Assembly (NCBI GenBank): GCA_025677815.1
Contig: JAIXMP010000031.1
Coordinates: 248,001 to 312,000 of the forward strand
DNA: 64,000 nucleotides
Origin: Phascolomyces articulosus
Taxonomy: Eukaryota > Mucoromycota > Mucoromycetes > Mucorales > Lichtheimiaceae
Reading direction: 5' to 3'
In this document: piece by piece, positions 25,895-36,978 of the stretch
Position numbering within the stretch: the stretch's first letter is position 1
How the letters are laid out: the number at the start of each line of letters is the position of its first letter
Position numbers and translations under genes: made by a program
The notes under the pieces: generated by a model
The model's database searches: none
What the model was told of the DNA's origin: nothing
What the model saw: only the letters and a program-made list of their open reading frames with translations

Positions 25895-25903
25895 CCACGT
25901 ATT
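25895..25903 (-). promoter_or_regulatory. Candidate unfolded-protein-response element 3 (CCACGTATT)
   Basis: Third exact copy, about 170 bp before the ATG. A CCAAT box at 25931-25935 follows, but the classical CCAAT-N9-CCACG spacing is not met. Confidence 0.45.
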
Positions 25904-26070
25904 ACATATGATATTCTCAAAACCCCGCATCCAATCATAAATTGCAACATGGCTCATCTTGTTAAAACGTTTCTTTGCTATATAAACGGAACGAGAAATC
26001 CATCATTTTCAACTACACTTCTTTTTCTTTTTCCTTTTTTTTTTTGTATATAACACACATATTATAAACC

Positions 26071-28374
26071 ATGCATCGATCGGCCTCATTATTGGCCCTT
26101 CTTGCCATTGTATGTGCCTTATTTGTTGGTACTCAAACTGTTTTTGCCGACGATAAAGAAGCTTATGGAACTGGTAAGTTTTATATTTCTTTTTATCCAA
26201 ACCGAAAGGGAACGCGTAGCCATGAAAACAATCAGCAAACTACAACCCTCTTTCTACGCATACATATACATACATGCACCTACGGGCTTTTTATATATAC
26301 GATAATCCACCATGACAAAAAAAGATAGAACTAATTGAGATATTTGATATGAATTATAGTGATTGGTATTGATTTGGGTACAACCTACTCTTGTGTGGGT
26401 GTCCAAAAGAACGGACGCGTTGAAATTATTGCCAACGACCAAGGTCATCGTATTACTCCCTCCTATGTTGCATTCACTGATGATGAACGTTTGATTGGTG
26501 ATGCTGCCAAGAACCAATATGCCTCTAACCCTGAACGTACTGTCTTTGATGCCAAGCGTCTCATTGGTCGTCGTTATAATGACAAGGATGTCCAAAACGA
26601 TGTCAAGCATTTCCCCTTCAAGTTGGTCAACAAGAATGGTGCTCCTAACATCAAGGTCGCCGTCAAGAATGAAGACAAAGTCTTTACCCCTGAAGAAATC
26701 TCTGGTATGGTCTTGACCAAGATGAAGGAAACTGCTGAAGCTTATTTGGGTAAGCCCGTTACCCACGCTGTCGTTACTGTTCCTGCCTATTTCAATGATG
26801 CTCAACGTCAAGCTACCAAGGATGCTGGTACTATTGCCGGTTTGAACATTTTGCGTATTATCAACGAACCTACCGCTGCCGCTATTGCTTATGGATTAGA
26901 TAAGACAGGTGGTGAAAAGAATGTATTGGTCTATGATTTGGGTGGTGGTACCTTTGATGTCTCCCTCTTGTCGATTGATGATGGTATCTTTGAAGTCTTG
27001 GCTACTGCTGGTGACACTCACTTGGGTGGTGAAGATTTTGATAGCCGTGTCATGGATCACTTTATCAAGCTCTGGAAGAAGAAGAACAATGGTGAAGATA
27101 TTACCAAGGATTTGAAGACCATGGGTAAATTGAAGCGTGAAGTCGAAAAGGCTAAGCGTGCTTTGTCTTCTCAAATGTCTGTCCGTATTGAAGTCGAATC
27201 TTTCCACAAGGGTAAGGATTTCTCTGAAACCTTGACTCGTGCCAAGTTTGAAGAATTGAACAATGATTTGTTCCGCAAGACCTTGAAGCCTGTTGAACAA
27301 GTCTTGAAGGATGCTGGTTTCTCTAAGGATCAAGTTGATGATATCGTTCTTGTTGGTGGTTCTACTCGTATCCCTAAGGTCCAAAAACTTCTTGAAGATT
27401 ATTTCGGTGGTAAGAAGCCCTCCAAGGGTATTAACCCCGATGAAGCTGTTGCCTATGGTGCTGCTGTTCAAGGTGGTATTCTTTCCGGTGAAGAAGGTTC
27501 CGATAAGGTTCTTCTTTTGGATGTCAACCCATTGACTCTTGGTATTGAGGTAAATATATTGTTCAAAATAAAAAAAAAAAAACTAGATGATGAGGAAAGG
27601 GAAAAAGGAATTGAGGAACGTGAAAATGAAAAGAAAGAAGCGACTGTATTAAAACAAATTTGAATCTGTTTTTTCTTTCAGACCACCGGTGGTGTCATGA
27701 CCAAGTTGATCCCCCGTAACACTGTCATTCCTACCAAGAAGTCTCAAATCTTCTCTACCGCCGCTGATAACCAACCCACTGTCTTGATTCAAGTCTTTGA
27801 AGGTGAACGTGCCATGACCAAGGACAACAACAAGCTTGGCAAGTTTGAATTGAACGGTATTGCCCCTGCCCCTCGTGGTGTCCCCCAAATTGAAGTTTCC
27901 TTCGAAGTTGATGCCAACGGTATCTTGAAGGTCAGTGCTGCCGATAAGGCCTCTGGCAAGTCCGAATCCATCACCATCACCAATGACAAGGGTCGTTTGT
28001 CTCAAGAAGACATTGATCGTATGGTCCGTGAAGCTGAAGAATTTGCTGAAGAAGATAAGCAAGTCCGTGAACGTACTGAAGCCAAGAACCAATTGGAAAA
28101 CTATGTTTATACCTTGAAGTCCCAATTGAGCGATGATTCTGGTGCCTTGAGCAAGATCGAAGAAGATGATCGTGATGCTATTGAAGATGCTATCCGTGAA
28201 AAGATGGACTGGTTGGATGAAAACCCTACCGCTGAAAAGGAAGATTACGATGAAAAGCGTGAAGAACTTGAATCTGTCGTTAACCCTATTACTGCTAAGC
28301 TTTATGCTGATGGCGGTGCTCCTGGTGGTTATGATGAAGAAGATGAAACTCTTCGGGATCATGATGAATTGTAA
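26071..28374 (+). CDS. KAR2: ER-lumenal Hsp70 chaperone BiP/Kar2
   Basis: Main ER Hsp70: binds and releases unfolded chains in an ATP cycle, drives translocation through Sec61 and controls the unfolded protein response. Three exons: 26071-26173, 26360-27549 and 27682-28374, giving 661 aa. A hydrophobic signal peptide ([20 protein letters not shown]) is followed by the nucleotide-binding domain with [33 protein letters not shown] and [20 protein letters not shown]; the substrate-binding domain ([13 protein letters not shown]) and a lid follow. The protein ends ...LRDHDEL, a clean HDEL retrieval signal. Codon use is strongly biased (GGT, AAG, GCC/GCT), as expected for a highly expressed gene, which also creates long antisense frames. 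Three UPR-like motifs lie upstream. Confidence 0.97.
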
Positions 28375-29302
28375 ACATATATATAAAAAGAAATAATCAC
28401 CCCAAAAAAATTATATATATAAAAAACTTTCCTATGCGAGCATGTCATTATTACATGTCTTCACATAAAAAGTCTTTTTTATTATTATTATTTTCCCTCT
28501 TGTCCTCTTCTTTCCGCTTTTTTCTTTTGTTCTTTTTTTTCTACACACGTACAACACATATATAACACACATATACACACACGCACACACATTCTCATAC
28601 ATATAATTATATCACGCACATATTTTTAACTGCTTTCATTTTTTAAAGAAATAAACAGAAAAAAAATAAGTAATAGAACCCAAAACTATTTTGCCTCTAT
28701 TTTTTGCTCTCTTGATAAAGCTACAAACGCTTGGGTTATAAGATCAATGCGTTAAGAAAGAGATGGAAGTTAGAAAATGTATACATAAACCTGATTTAAC
28801 GCCGATGCTGCTGACAAAAATATCACAACCTATTTCCATTTGCATGAATGGATGAATGTATATTCTTAAAAAAAGTTTCAATATATACAAAGATCTTTGA
28901 TCATTCAAAACAGTAGCTTCCATCATCGCGGCGTTGATTACATACGACTATTTTTGGGTTGAACGTGTCACTATGATGTACTCCCCTTTGATTTATCATA
29001 ATGGTATCATTAGTACGATTGTCTTGTCCAATAAGCCCAACTGCCTTATATCATTGAATGGTTGAATCTATATCTACTGACCATGGTATAAAAATAGTAA
29101 AATACTACACTGAACATATGTTTTGTTATGGGAAAGAATTCAATAATATTTCTAATTATTTATCACTTGTCAGATTACATAATCTGGTGGTTCTCTAAAT
29201 AAGGAATCTTCATTCCCATTAAACACTACATCTCTTTTTTTATAAATGTACCACATTATCTTTTTTCCCTCCCTTATTCTCGTCCCACGTCGTCCTCATC
29301 GA
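28375..29302. other. Intergenic between BiP and an F-box gene
   Basis: BiP 3' flank with T-rich and CA-rich tracts (ACACAC-type runs around 28540-28600), then about 600 bases with nothing convincing. A 60-codon minus frame at 28744-28926 is unsupported. Confidence 0.4.
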
Positions 29303-31769
29303 ATGACCGAGATTGATTCAAATCAGCAACATGGCAAACTCTTTGTTCATGACCTTCCTTTTGACATTATCAGCAAAATATTTTCATACCTTGACCAAAC
29401 GGAATGTTTAACTTGCATGGCTGTTGATCGCAATTGGTACTATGGTGTACCACACTATGTTCAAAGTATCTGGAAAACTTTGGAGGTTTTAGGTAGTGGC
29501 GATAAGGCACTTGAAGAAATGATCAATAATAAACGACGTAAATTTTGTTTGGGAAAGCATGTAAAGACAATCATATTTGACACATTTGGCGAAGAAGAAA
29601 CCAATTTATATGCTTTAATGCAATATCTACTGGATTGTGATTGTAAACAACTGGAAACTATGGGTAATATACTGATGTTTGATATTGGTGAAAGGATTGT
29701 GTGGATATGGATCGTAGACATTGTTGTGCAAATATACTAACTGATCCACACTGTATTACCTATTATTTATTCTTATAGAATTCTATGAATGTAAAACCTC
29801 GAAAGATCAACCAACGTTTATACGATTATTATATCAACTTGGAACTCAATTAACGCACTTGACATTGGAAGAACATGGTTCCAACGTTCCATTCATTGAT
29901 ATACTTTCTGTGTGCCCAAACCTCACGCACTTCACATATGCTCCAGAATATTCAGCTTGGGAATCTTACATGATCTATGACAGTGAACCATTCATAGAAA
30001 ATCGTGATGATTTATTAAAGGAGTTATTACCAGAAGCATACAAGGACAGGCATTCATTTTTATTCACCAATCTCACTTACTTGTGTCTCAACTGTCCTTT
30101 GAAAAAACAAATACGACTTGAACCCATTTTACGAAAATGTCCTAATCTTCAACATCTCATTGGCACCAGCTTCGGATTTTTCTATGAAGAAGGCGAATGC
30201 TATTATCCACCCTATAATGACGCCACTGTGGATTTGGATGAATTATTTTCATGGTGTCCAAAACTTATCTATTATATGGCTAACAATGGGTATTATGAGG
30301 CACCTGATATTGATGATGATAATGATAAAAGTTGCGCGAACAAGGTGATCGAAAAGAACCAGCAGAATGCATCAGATAACGATAACATAGTCAAACTTAC
30401 TCATTTGGGTTTATGTGAAGAACAAGGCTATGACCAAATTGCATCATTTCTAAACAAACATAAACATACATTGGAATGCCTTCATATTTTACGATATCAA
30501 TACACTGGAGATAACAGCGAAGACAATGAAGATGGTCAGCAAGATGGTTCAAGTCAAGAAATTGATTGGTCGCCGATTTTATCAAAATTACAATTAGATC
30601 GACTCCGTGAATTGATGGCAGTAGGCATTTATTTTCAGAACGATGATCCACCAACGACGTTTTTCAATATGCTTAGTCATCTACCAGTTATTGAAGTAAT
30701 CGATGTGCTATTTGCATTACCCAGTGATCCATATTTTGGTGTTGATATCGAAACTACAGCACTCCCAACCATCCTTGCGATGTCCCCGTTACAACATTTA
30801 CATACACTCAGACTGTTTCTATTTTCATTCGAGGATGAATTTGTTCTTATCTCTATGCTTGAACGCATGCCTGTTTTGGGAATTCTTTCGATGAGACGAT
30901 CCCAAATTCCATCCCTAAAAAATCCAACCATAGCACACCTTTTAATGAAATTGAAAGACTTGACACTTTCAAATATCACCGTTGCTTCCCCGTCTCCAAT
31001 AGCATCATCATCGTCGTCTATTGTCAGCAGGGATGATGATAATGAAGAAGAACATGCGCCAAATGATGCCGTTGTATTGCCTCCAGCTTTTTTCTACAAC
31101 ATGAATGTCGAAAACAAATATTATCAAAAACAATCATGTTTGGAGAAAATTCATTTGCGGAATTTATCCAATGTTACACTTGAGTTACTGGATGCAATTT
31201 CTGTAACGACACCTGCTCTGAAACAACTTGAAGTTGTATTCGACCATCCAATCACTTGTAACGAAGAAGATCAAAGAAAGTTCCTTCAGTTTATCAAAAA
31301 TTTATCAGGTGTGAAATATTGCGAGGGTGATGTAGTAGCGGGGGCAGCAACCACTTTCTCAACAATTGAAAAACTGGACCTGGGAAATGTATGTTATATA
31401 TCGAATGATGTTTTTATGGCATTGGCACGATTACCAAGATTAAAGGCTTTCTTGGTGGGAATGAATGATTTGGAAAAGGATCAATCTTCTACTGATATCG
31501 ACCCGGTCAAAAGGATGTTGGACGGGATGGATCCATCAACTATTGTGTCTCTTTTATTGAACAAGTCCAGTGATTGTTTAACAAAAGTAAAATTCTTTGG
31601 CGTGCGCCAGCTACTTGAAAAATCATCAATGACTTCTGTTATAAAAGAATTACTTTTTTCAAAACAAAAAGAAGATGCATCATTACCACAATGGACTGTT
31701 TCACATACTGTTTGCTCCGAAGATGGTGAATTATCTGAAGATATCACAATCAAGTGTGAAAATCATTAG
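29303..31769 (+). CDS. F-box / leucine-rich-repeat protein (family copy 1)
   Basis: Probable substrate receptor of an SCF ubiquitin ligase: the F-box binds Skp1 and the LRR selects substrates. Two exons, 29303-29663 and 29779-31769 (phase 1 intron), 783 aa. The F-box is at about aa 18-60 (LPFDIISKIFSYLDQTECL, then MAVDRNWYYGVPHY). A family-specific block follows, CLGKHVKTIIFDTFGEEE, and then LRR-like repeats across exon 2 (CPNLTHFTY, CPNLQHLIG, CPKLIYYMA). An acidic/S-rich insert (SSSSSIVSRDDDNEEEH) interrupts the repeats at about aa 500. The intron position, just before EFYEC, is the same as in the copies at 37-39 kb and 52-54 kb. An in-frame ATG at 29246 would add 19 residues. Substrate unknown. 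Confidence 0.85.
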
Positions 31770-32202
31770 AATTCTCAATTACTAGTTTATAGTTGTTTTA
31801 TATATTGCAGTGCTGCTATTATTTATGGAATATTATTTATATGATAAATTTGTTTTATTTACTTCTCAGTCTCTTTATCTTTCCTTGCCTCTCGTATTCT
31901 TTATTATATCAAATCTGCGCTGGAGGAGCATAAATAGCTGTAATAAATAATATGTAATATTTTTAATGGATAAGTATTATTTTATCAGGTTATTGATAAA
32001 TAATATTATGATACGTATACATTAAAGTTTTTACTTTGTCTTTGATAAATCATAATATACGTAAGATGCAGAATCCGTTACTGATATATTATTGATACAT
32101 ATAAAAGCACATATTTTTTTTAAAAAAAAAATCTTCTTTTTTCATTAATACGAAAAATTTTGGTCGCCTTTCTACCATTTTTTTTTTAAAAAAAAAGTCA
32201 AA
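31770..32202. other. Intergenic with an AT-rich hairpin
   Basis: An inverted repeat TATTATTTTATCA...TGATAAATAATA lies at about 31975-32004. T-run/A-run palindromes occur near 32111-32131 and 32178-32196, the second directly before the next gene's ATG. A transcription terminator or promoter role is possible but untested. Confidence 0.4.
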
Positions 32203-33087
32203 ATGGCTCCAGCGCGTGGATTCATAGTAACAAGTAGGCAAAGTGAACAACATCAACCAACAACCATCCAAAATCAACTAATGTGTCTAGTGTCGAAAAT
32301 GGATCGTTTGGAAGAGATGATAAATACAAGTTCCAAAACCCAACGGGAGACATTCGAAATGCTTCAACGAGTACAGCGTACCCTTGGCATTCCCTCTACT
32401 ACTATAAGTGGTGATGACAACAATAATGCCAGCGAATTGCCTTGTTCCATCAAGCAAATGGAAAAAGTTGCCCATCATCAACCACAATCACAAAATTACC
32501 ATCACCGAACACTAAGAAGAAGAACGAGTAGTACTACTAGTAGCAATACTAACAGTAGCGAAATTGAGGCAAGAAATCCTATAAAACTGTCATTACCAGC
32601 GTTTCCCCCAAGTGGATTTGTCAATCAACCGCGTATTAATGGCAACGGCAAGCGAATAAGTAACCCACGGTATATTCATTATATTAATGCATTGGAATGC
32701 TTAGTGTCATCTACCAGTATTAGTAGTGGCAGTGATGAGGACGGTAATGGTATTAATGCAAAATATGAAAAAAACATAAAGAGGCATCAAGATGTTGAAG
32801 ATGTATGGGCCTTTTTACGAGAAACAGTGGAAGAAGGCATCTATATGATGAAAAGCAACATACCCAAAGAGAAACAAGGTCTGTCTTGGGGCCGACAAGA
32901 CAAAGACCAATGTGATGAAATACTTGCTTACGTAATACACCAAGCAACTCATCATGTACCAAGTATCCCACTCGGATGTTGCGAACGAAATTGGATGGCT
33001 CGTTGTCTCATGATAAAACGATGGGATAATCTTGCTGAAATAGAGCGAAGAAAAAGAAGAACAGGCAGAATACGTCATTGTCGTTAA
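32203..33087 (+). CDS. Orphan protein, 294 aa, function unknown
   Basis: A single-exon frame opening MAPARGFIVTSRQSEQ. The first ~85 residues form a likely helix or coiled coil (MCLVSKMDRLEEMINTSSK, TFEMLQRVQRTLGI). The middle is S/T/N-rich with a basic patch (HHRTLRRRTSSTTSS). The C-terminal third looks folded: EDVWAFLRETVEEGIYMMKS, LSWGRQDKDQCDEILAYVIH, CCERNWMARCLMIKRWDNLA, ending in an R/K-rich tail. Natural composition, clean frame and the last third support a real gene. I do not recognise the family. The coiled coil plus basic regions would suit a nuclear protein, but that is a guess. Confidence 0.65.
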   Translation: MAPARGFIVTSRQSEQHQPTTIQNQLMCLVSKMDRLEEMINTSSKTQRETFEMLQRVQRTLGIPSTTISGDDNNNASELPCSIKQMEKVAHHQPQSQNYHHRTLRRRTSSTTSSNTNSSEIEARNPIKLSLPAFPPSGFVNQPRINGNGKRISNPRYIHYINALECLVSSTSISSGSDEDGNGINAKYEKNIKRHQDVEDVWAFLRETVEEGIYMMKSNIPKEKQGLSWGRQDKDQCDEILAYVIHQATHHVPSIPLGCCERNWMARCLMIKRWDNLAEIERRKRRTGRIRHCR

Positions 33088-34363
33088 TAAAGGCACTTAC
33101 ATTGACTTTTTTTTTTTTATCTCAAATGAATATCAATAATTATAACCAAAACACTCAATAGCTATGATTCTTTTCTTTTTATTATTAAAAACATTAATAA
33201 ATCTGTTGTACATCCTATGATTTACATAATAAATAAAAGTATTTTGAATCAGGATTCCAATTAACAGATCCTATGTTGTTCCTGTCAATACTAGTATAGA
33301 CTGTAGATAAGTATATAGGAAATCCACTATACATCGTTTGAAATGATTCACACTCCATATTGTATGTTATCACAGCACTCGAAACCACTTTTTTATTTAT
33401 ATTTCAATGGGTTATTGAACAAATTAACGACTTGTTCAATAATATCTTTTGTGTCAAGACGTAATTTTTTTGGACTTTGTTGTATACAGTGATTGATGGA
33501 GTATCGGACGGAAAAAAGTTAGCAATGAATCCATTATTTATTCTATTGCAAACAGTATAAACAACATCATCTATAGAGAAAAACAACAAATACAATAAAT
33601 GAAAGTTATATAATAAATTAAGTTTATTTTACGCGCTTTTTCTTTATGATGCTTTATAACTTACTCTACAGCATCCAATAGTTATACCTTATACGATTGT
33701 GAAGATTAACATTTGTATCACATACTTTCGCCAATGGTATCAAAAATGATGTTTAATTTCACCATAAAAATGTTTTGGCCGAATTTTGGCCGACAGAAGT
33801 GTTTTCTGCCAAATTCGGCCAAAAGCTCAAATCTTTTTTTATGGTGTTTTAATGAAGGGGGGTGTAATGCATATACACATCGGCAGAAATACATACATGC
33901 GTATTGAATATAGAAAGAAGCAAAGAACGCAGCTGCTACGTAATAATGTTCGATTTGAAAGATACTTCTGAGGGATAAGTATATATATATGTAAAATTCA
34001 GGTATCAATAAAGCATACAAGAGTAGCATTTTAAAATACTATGTAACGTTAGACGGCGGTTGTTATATCATCTGACAACAAGATTAATCTTTTATCCTAC
34101 CCGCTGATTTCTATATATCCTCCTGCGATAATATCAATAAGATTTATAGTAAATCTGGTAATATTATGATGTAGTGATAAAAAAAAATGTGTCATTTGGA
34201 ACAAAAAAATATATAGAAATTTGTACCTTTTTTATTATTATATATAGCAATTATTTGACGTTGTCAATATAAACACACTCGACAGAAAATACAAATGAAA
34301 TGATGATAGTAAGTATCAGGGGTGTTCACTGTTGAATAGTTTTCGTAACATTTGTTGGTATGT
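33088..34363. other. Intergenic with a minus-strand relic and a foldback
   Basis: At 33405-33590 (-) is a coding-like segment after a good TTTTTCTCTATAG acceptor: VYTVCNRINNGFIANFFPSD, then in another frame LRLDTKDIIEQVVNLFNNPL ending in a stop. The two frames suggest a decayed last exon of an unknown gene. A palindromic foldback lies at 33761-33845 (separate entry). The rest is AT-rich. Confidence 0.3.
33761..33845. repeat. Foldback (inverted repeat) with two nested arm pairs
   Basis: Outer arms ACCATAAAAA (33761-33770) and TTTTTATGGT (33836-33845) pair exactly. Inner arms TTTTGGCCGAATTTTGGC (33773-33790) and GCCAAATTCGGCCAAAA (33808-33824) pair with one unpaired base. The loop is 17 nt. 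As RNA this would be a stable long hairpin; as DNA it could be a tiny foldback element. Confidence 0.7.
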
Positions 34364-34626
34364 TTAACCTCCAGTAAGGGAAGTTGCTTGATTCAAATTT
34401 AAAGGACTACAATCCATACACTTCAGTTGATCTATGAGCTTCATGTCTTCTGTAAACTGCTGGTCTATAACACAACTGAACCCATTACAGCACTCAGATC
34501 CACCATTATGCCACAGAGCCCACCTTTTTGCTTACAAGGAGAGACCATAGGACCATTGCTTACGATACAGAGAAAGATTACGATAAGCAAAAAGCTTTGT
34601 AACGAAAGAAAAGTACTGCCGGTCAT
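34364..34626 (-). pseudogene. Frameshifted copy of the small cysteine-rich secreted protein
   Basis: Tandem paralogue of the gene at 35604-35873. The ATG at 34626 starts a hydrophobic signal-like region, and CKQKGGLCG then matches CKQRDELCG of the intact copy. A one-base loss near 34509-34512 breaks the frame just before the CC motif. The cysteine spacing continues in the next frame to TAA at 34366-34364. The length (263 nt) is one base short of a whole number of codons, consistent with a single recent lesion. Confidence 0.75.
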
Positions 34627-35603
34627 AACAGGTGAAATGTGCTACACGTTCAATTTTTAACAGCTATATAGATATATATACATATAGATATATGTAACAT
34701 TTTAATTGATAAATTGTCATCAAAACAAATTATATATAAAATGTAAGTTATCTGAAATAACTAAACACAACATTTTTGTTCATCATTAGTATGCTTGTTA
34801 GTACTTACACTGTGTAAATAATAAAAAATATATGGTGGAATAGTAGCATAAATAAAAAAAAATCATAACCGTTTATATCTAATGGTTCCATACTGCTGTC
34901 TCGCCCCCCGATACTAAATTTAGACATTTATCTGGAATATACCTTGGTTGATCATCGCACTGGCCACAGTTTTGGGTACTCTACATATCTCCGTTTCTCT
35001 ATTTATATGCACAACATAGTTATCTAAGAATATGGAGATACATCAGGGCTGTTTACTGCCACCGATATATACGGCAATTACATGCATCACATATCCCTGT
35101 TTGTTATTATTACTATCATAAGAGCAAAAGATTAGTATATAGCAAAGCTGAAAGTAAATGTATTTTATTTATCCGCAAAAATTAATTTTATAATAATGCT
35201 ATTTGATATACATATCGTTGATTATAGTTTATTTATTACAAAAATACCAGAAATGATTGTTATCTATTAAATGGAAAAATATGATGATTGTTTCTATATG
35301 CATACTTGATTATATATCTCTACATGAATCAAGTATCATAACATTCCTTTTTTCCAATAATGTTAATGAAAATTTTGTTAAATGGAACAATGATAAGAAG
35401 CTGCGGTAATAAAAACAGTTTGATGTTTGAAACGAAAGATCATAATTACAACATGTGCTCTTTTAATATCATTATTGTTATTATATAGCAATTATTTGAC
35501 ATGATCAGTAGTCAATAGCAAAAATATAAATTGATAAGATGTTGGTAGAAATGACTAACAAGCCATTTACAAGAGCTTTATTGTTGAATAATTTTTGATA
35601 ACA
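34627..35603. other. Upstream flank of the broken copy; part of the tandem duplication
   Basis: Blocks here match the flank of the intact copy. GGCCACAGTTTTGGGT at about 34970 corresponds to GGCCGCAGTTTTGGGT at about 36150. On the minus strand this block reads TQNCGQ in one frame in both copies, and in copy 1 it continues as a 30-residue frame with a further cysteine. The role of the block is unclear. Confidence 0.45.
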
Positions 35604-35873
35604 CTAAGATGTTGTTAATCGCACATTAGGAGGAACTACATCATTAGCTGGACTATAATCGCCACACTTCATTTCGTTTATGGGTACTAAATCCTTTGTA
35701 AACTGTTGGTCCAAGTTACAACTAAGGCCCGAGCAACAGTCAAATCCACCATGTGAAGGACCACAGAGCTCATCCCTTTGCTTACAAGCAGAGACAATAT
35801 GACCATTATTTATGGCATAGAGAAAGGTCACAAAAAGTAAAATGTTTTGAAAAGAAAGAAATGAGAGGGCCAT
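35604..35873 (-). CDS. Small secreted six-cysteine (knottin-like) protein
   Basis: A single-exon 89-aa protein. A hydrophobic N terminus (NILLFVTFLYAINNGHIVSA, about aa 10-29) is a likely signal peptide. The mature part has six cysteines at aa 30, 37, 46, 47, 52 and 70: C-x6-C-x8-CC-x4-C-x17-C. This order with a central CC is the inhibitor-cystine-knot pattern found in protease inhibitors, antimicrobial and signalling peptides and effectors across eukaryotes. The fold is inferred from spacing only, and no activity can be assigned. The C-terminal 19 residues are unstructured and P-rich. A frameshifted tandem copy lies 1.24 kb to the left; conservation of the cysteines there supports real coding. 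Confidence 0.7.
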   Translation of the reverse strand: MALSFLSFQNILLFVTFLYAINNGHIVSACKQRDELCGPSHGGFDCCSGLSCNLDQQFTKDLVPINEMKCGDYSPANDVVPPNVRLTTS

Positions 35874-36978
35874 ATTGCTAAGTAAAATCTATACACCCAA
35901 TGCACAATGACTAAGAAAATAAAATTTGATATATTATGTATACGTAGATTATCAATAAAACGAACAAAAGATAAATATGATCAAGATACAAGTTTTATAA
36001 AGTAATATATTTTTTATTGGAATGTTCACTTACATTGTATGAAATATAAAAAAGATGTGACAGAATCCATTATTGAAAAAATCTCCTAATTTTATATCTT
36101 GTGGTTTTGTAATGTTGCCGCGCCGCAATATGCCTGGTTTGATCATATTGGCCGCAGTTTTGGGTTGTTGTATGTATAACCCCTTATTTTCCCTGCCTAT
36201 ATAAGCCAACAAAGAAAAATTAGAAGGGAGATATGCATAGAGTTTGATTCCACATAATGTGGTTATGGTTTTACTTGTATAGTTATTATTATACGCATAA
36301 AAACTTTACACTACACGTATCTTGAGCACCCTAAAATTGCTTTCCCATCTAGGTACATTTACTGACATTTAAAGACTTTGATAACATTTGAATGCATTTA
36401 TATTTTAGGACGCGAAAGTTACGTGTGGTTGGGCTAAGAATAATACCTGCTGCAAACGGTCGTTTAGCACCAGTTTATTATTGCAGGAGATATGCCTCTA
36501 TATGATAAAATACTGAAGACCCCTGCTTTTAGCAGATACGCTTTTTCTCAAAAAAAAAAAGGCAAAAAAGTGAGGATATGCAAAATCTGAATACGATTTA
36601 CTACGTTTTCTGAGCGGTTTGCTTTGAAAAAAAGCTGCAAAAAGTTGGGGGCCACTGTAGATTAAGAATAACCAAAGTTACTCATATGGAAATGTTTTAG
36701 CTCCAAAAAAATCCTCGATCAAAGGAAAATTTGATGCTAATTTCAGTAATAACTTTGCACACACCTTGTTTGCTACGATTGGTACTATGTATTAAAAGAA
36801 CAAGAGCTTGGTAAATATATAATGATGTTTTTTATCTAGTAAAAAAAAGTTTTATTAGATTAAATATACACATTATTTACGATTAAAAAGCATCCAGGGA
36901 AAAATGTAAACTAAATTCTAGACTTTATATATTTTTTTTTACAGAAAATGGTATGTATAATAATGATAGTATAAAAAA
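35874..36978. other. Upstream flank of the knottin-like gene and further intergenic DNA
   Basis: 35880-36190 is the second copy of the duplicated flank. A 60-codon minus frame at 36030-36212 lies in it but is not conserved in frame. From 36300 to 36978 I see no gene. The end GTTGGGGGCCACTGTA near 36645-36661 resembles a Tc1/mariner terminus, but no partner was found. Confidence 0.35.

Larger units (their letters stand above)
24657..26070. other. Intergenic: 3' flank of the TBC gene and BiP promoter
   Basis: The left part (to about 25550) is very AT-rich with TA repeats near 25325-25345. The right part is the BiP promoter and holds three CCACGTATT copies (separate entries) and a CCAAT at 25931-25935. 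The final 60 bases are T-rich and end in TATATAACACACATATT before the ATG. Confidence 0.5.

Noticed and set aside
26896..27471. 191-codon minus-strand frame inside BiP
   Set aside because: Antisense shadow produced by strongly biased codons of a highly expressed gene; no family signal.
27649..28362. 237-codon minus-strand frame inside BiP exon 3
   Set aside because: Same codon-bias shadow; it also crosses the intron.
36540..36661. Possible Tc1/mariner terminus GGGGGCCACTGTA
   Set aside because: No matching inverted partner or transposase found in the neighbourhood.
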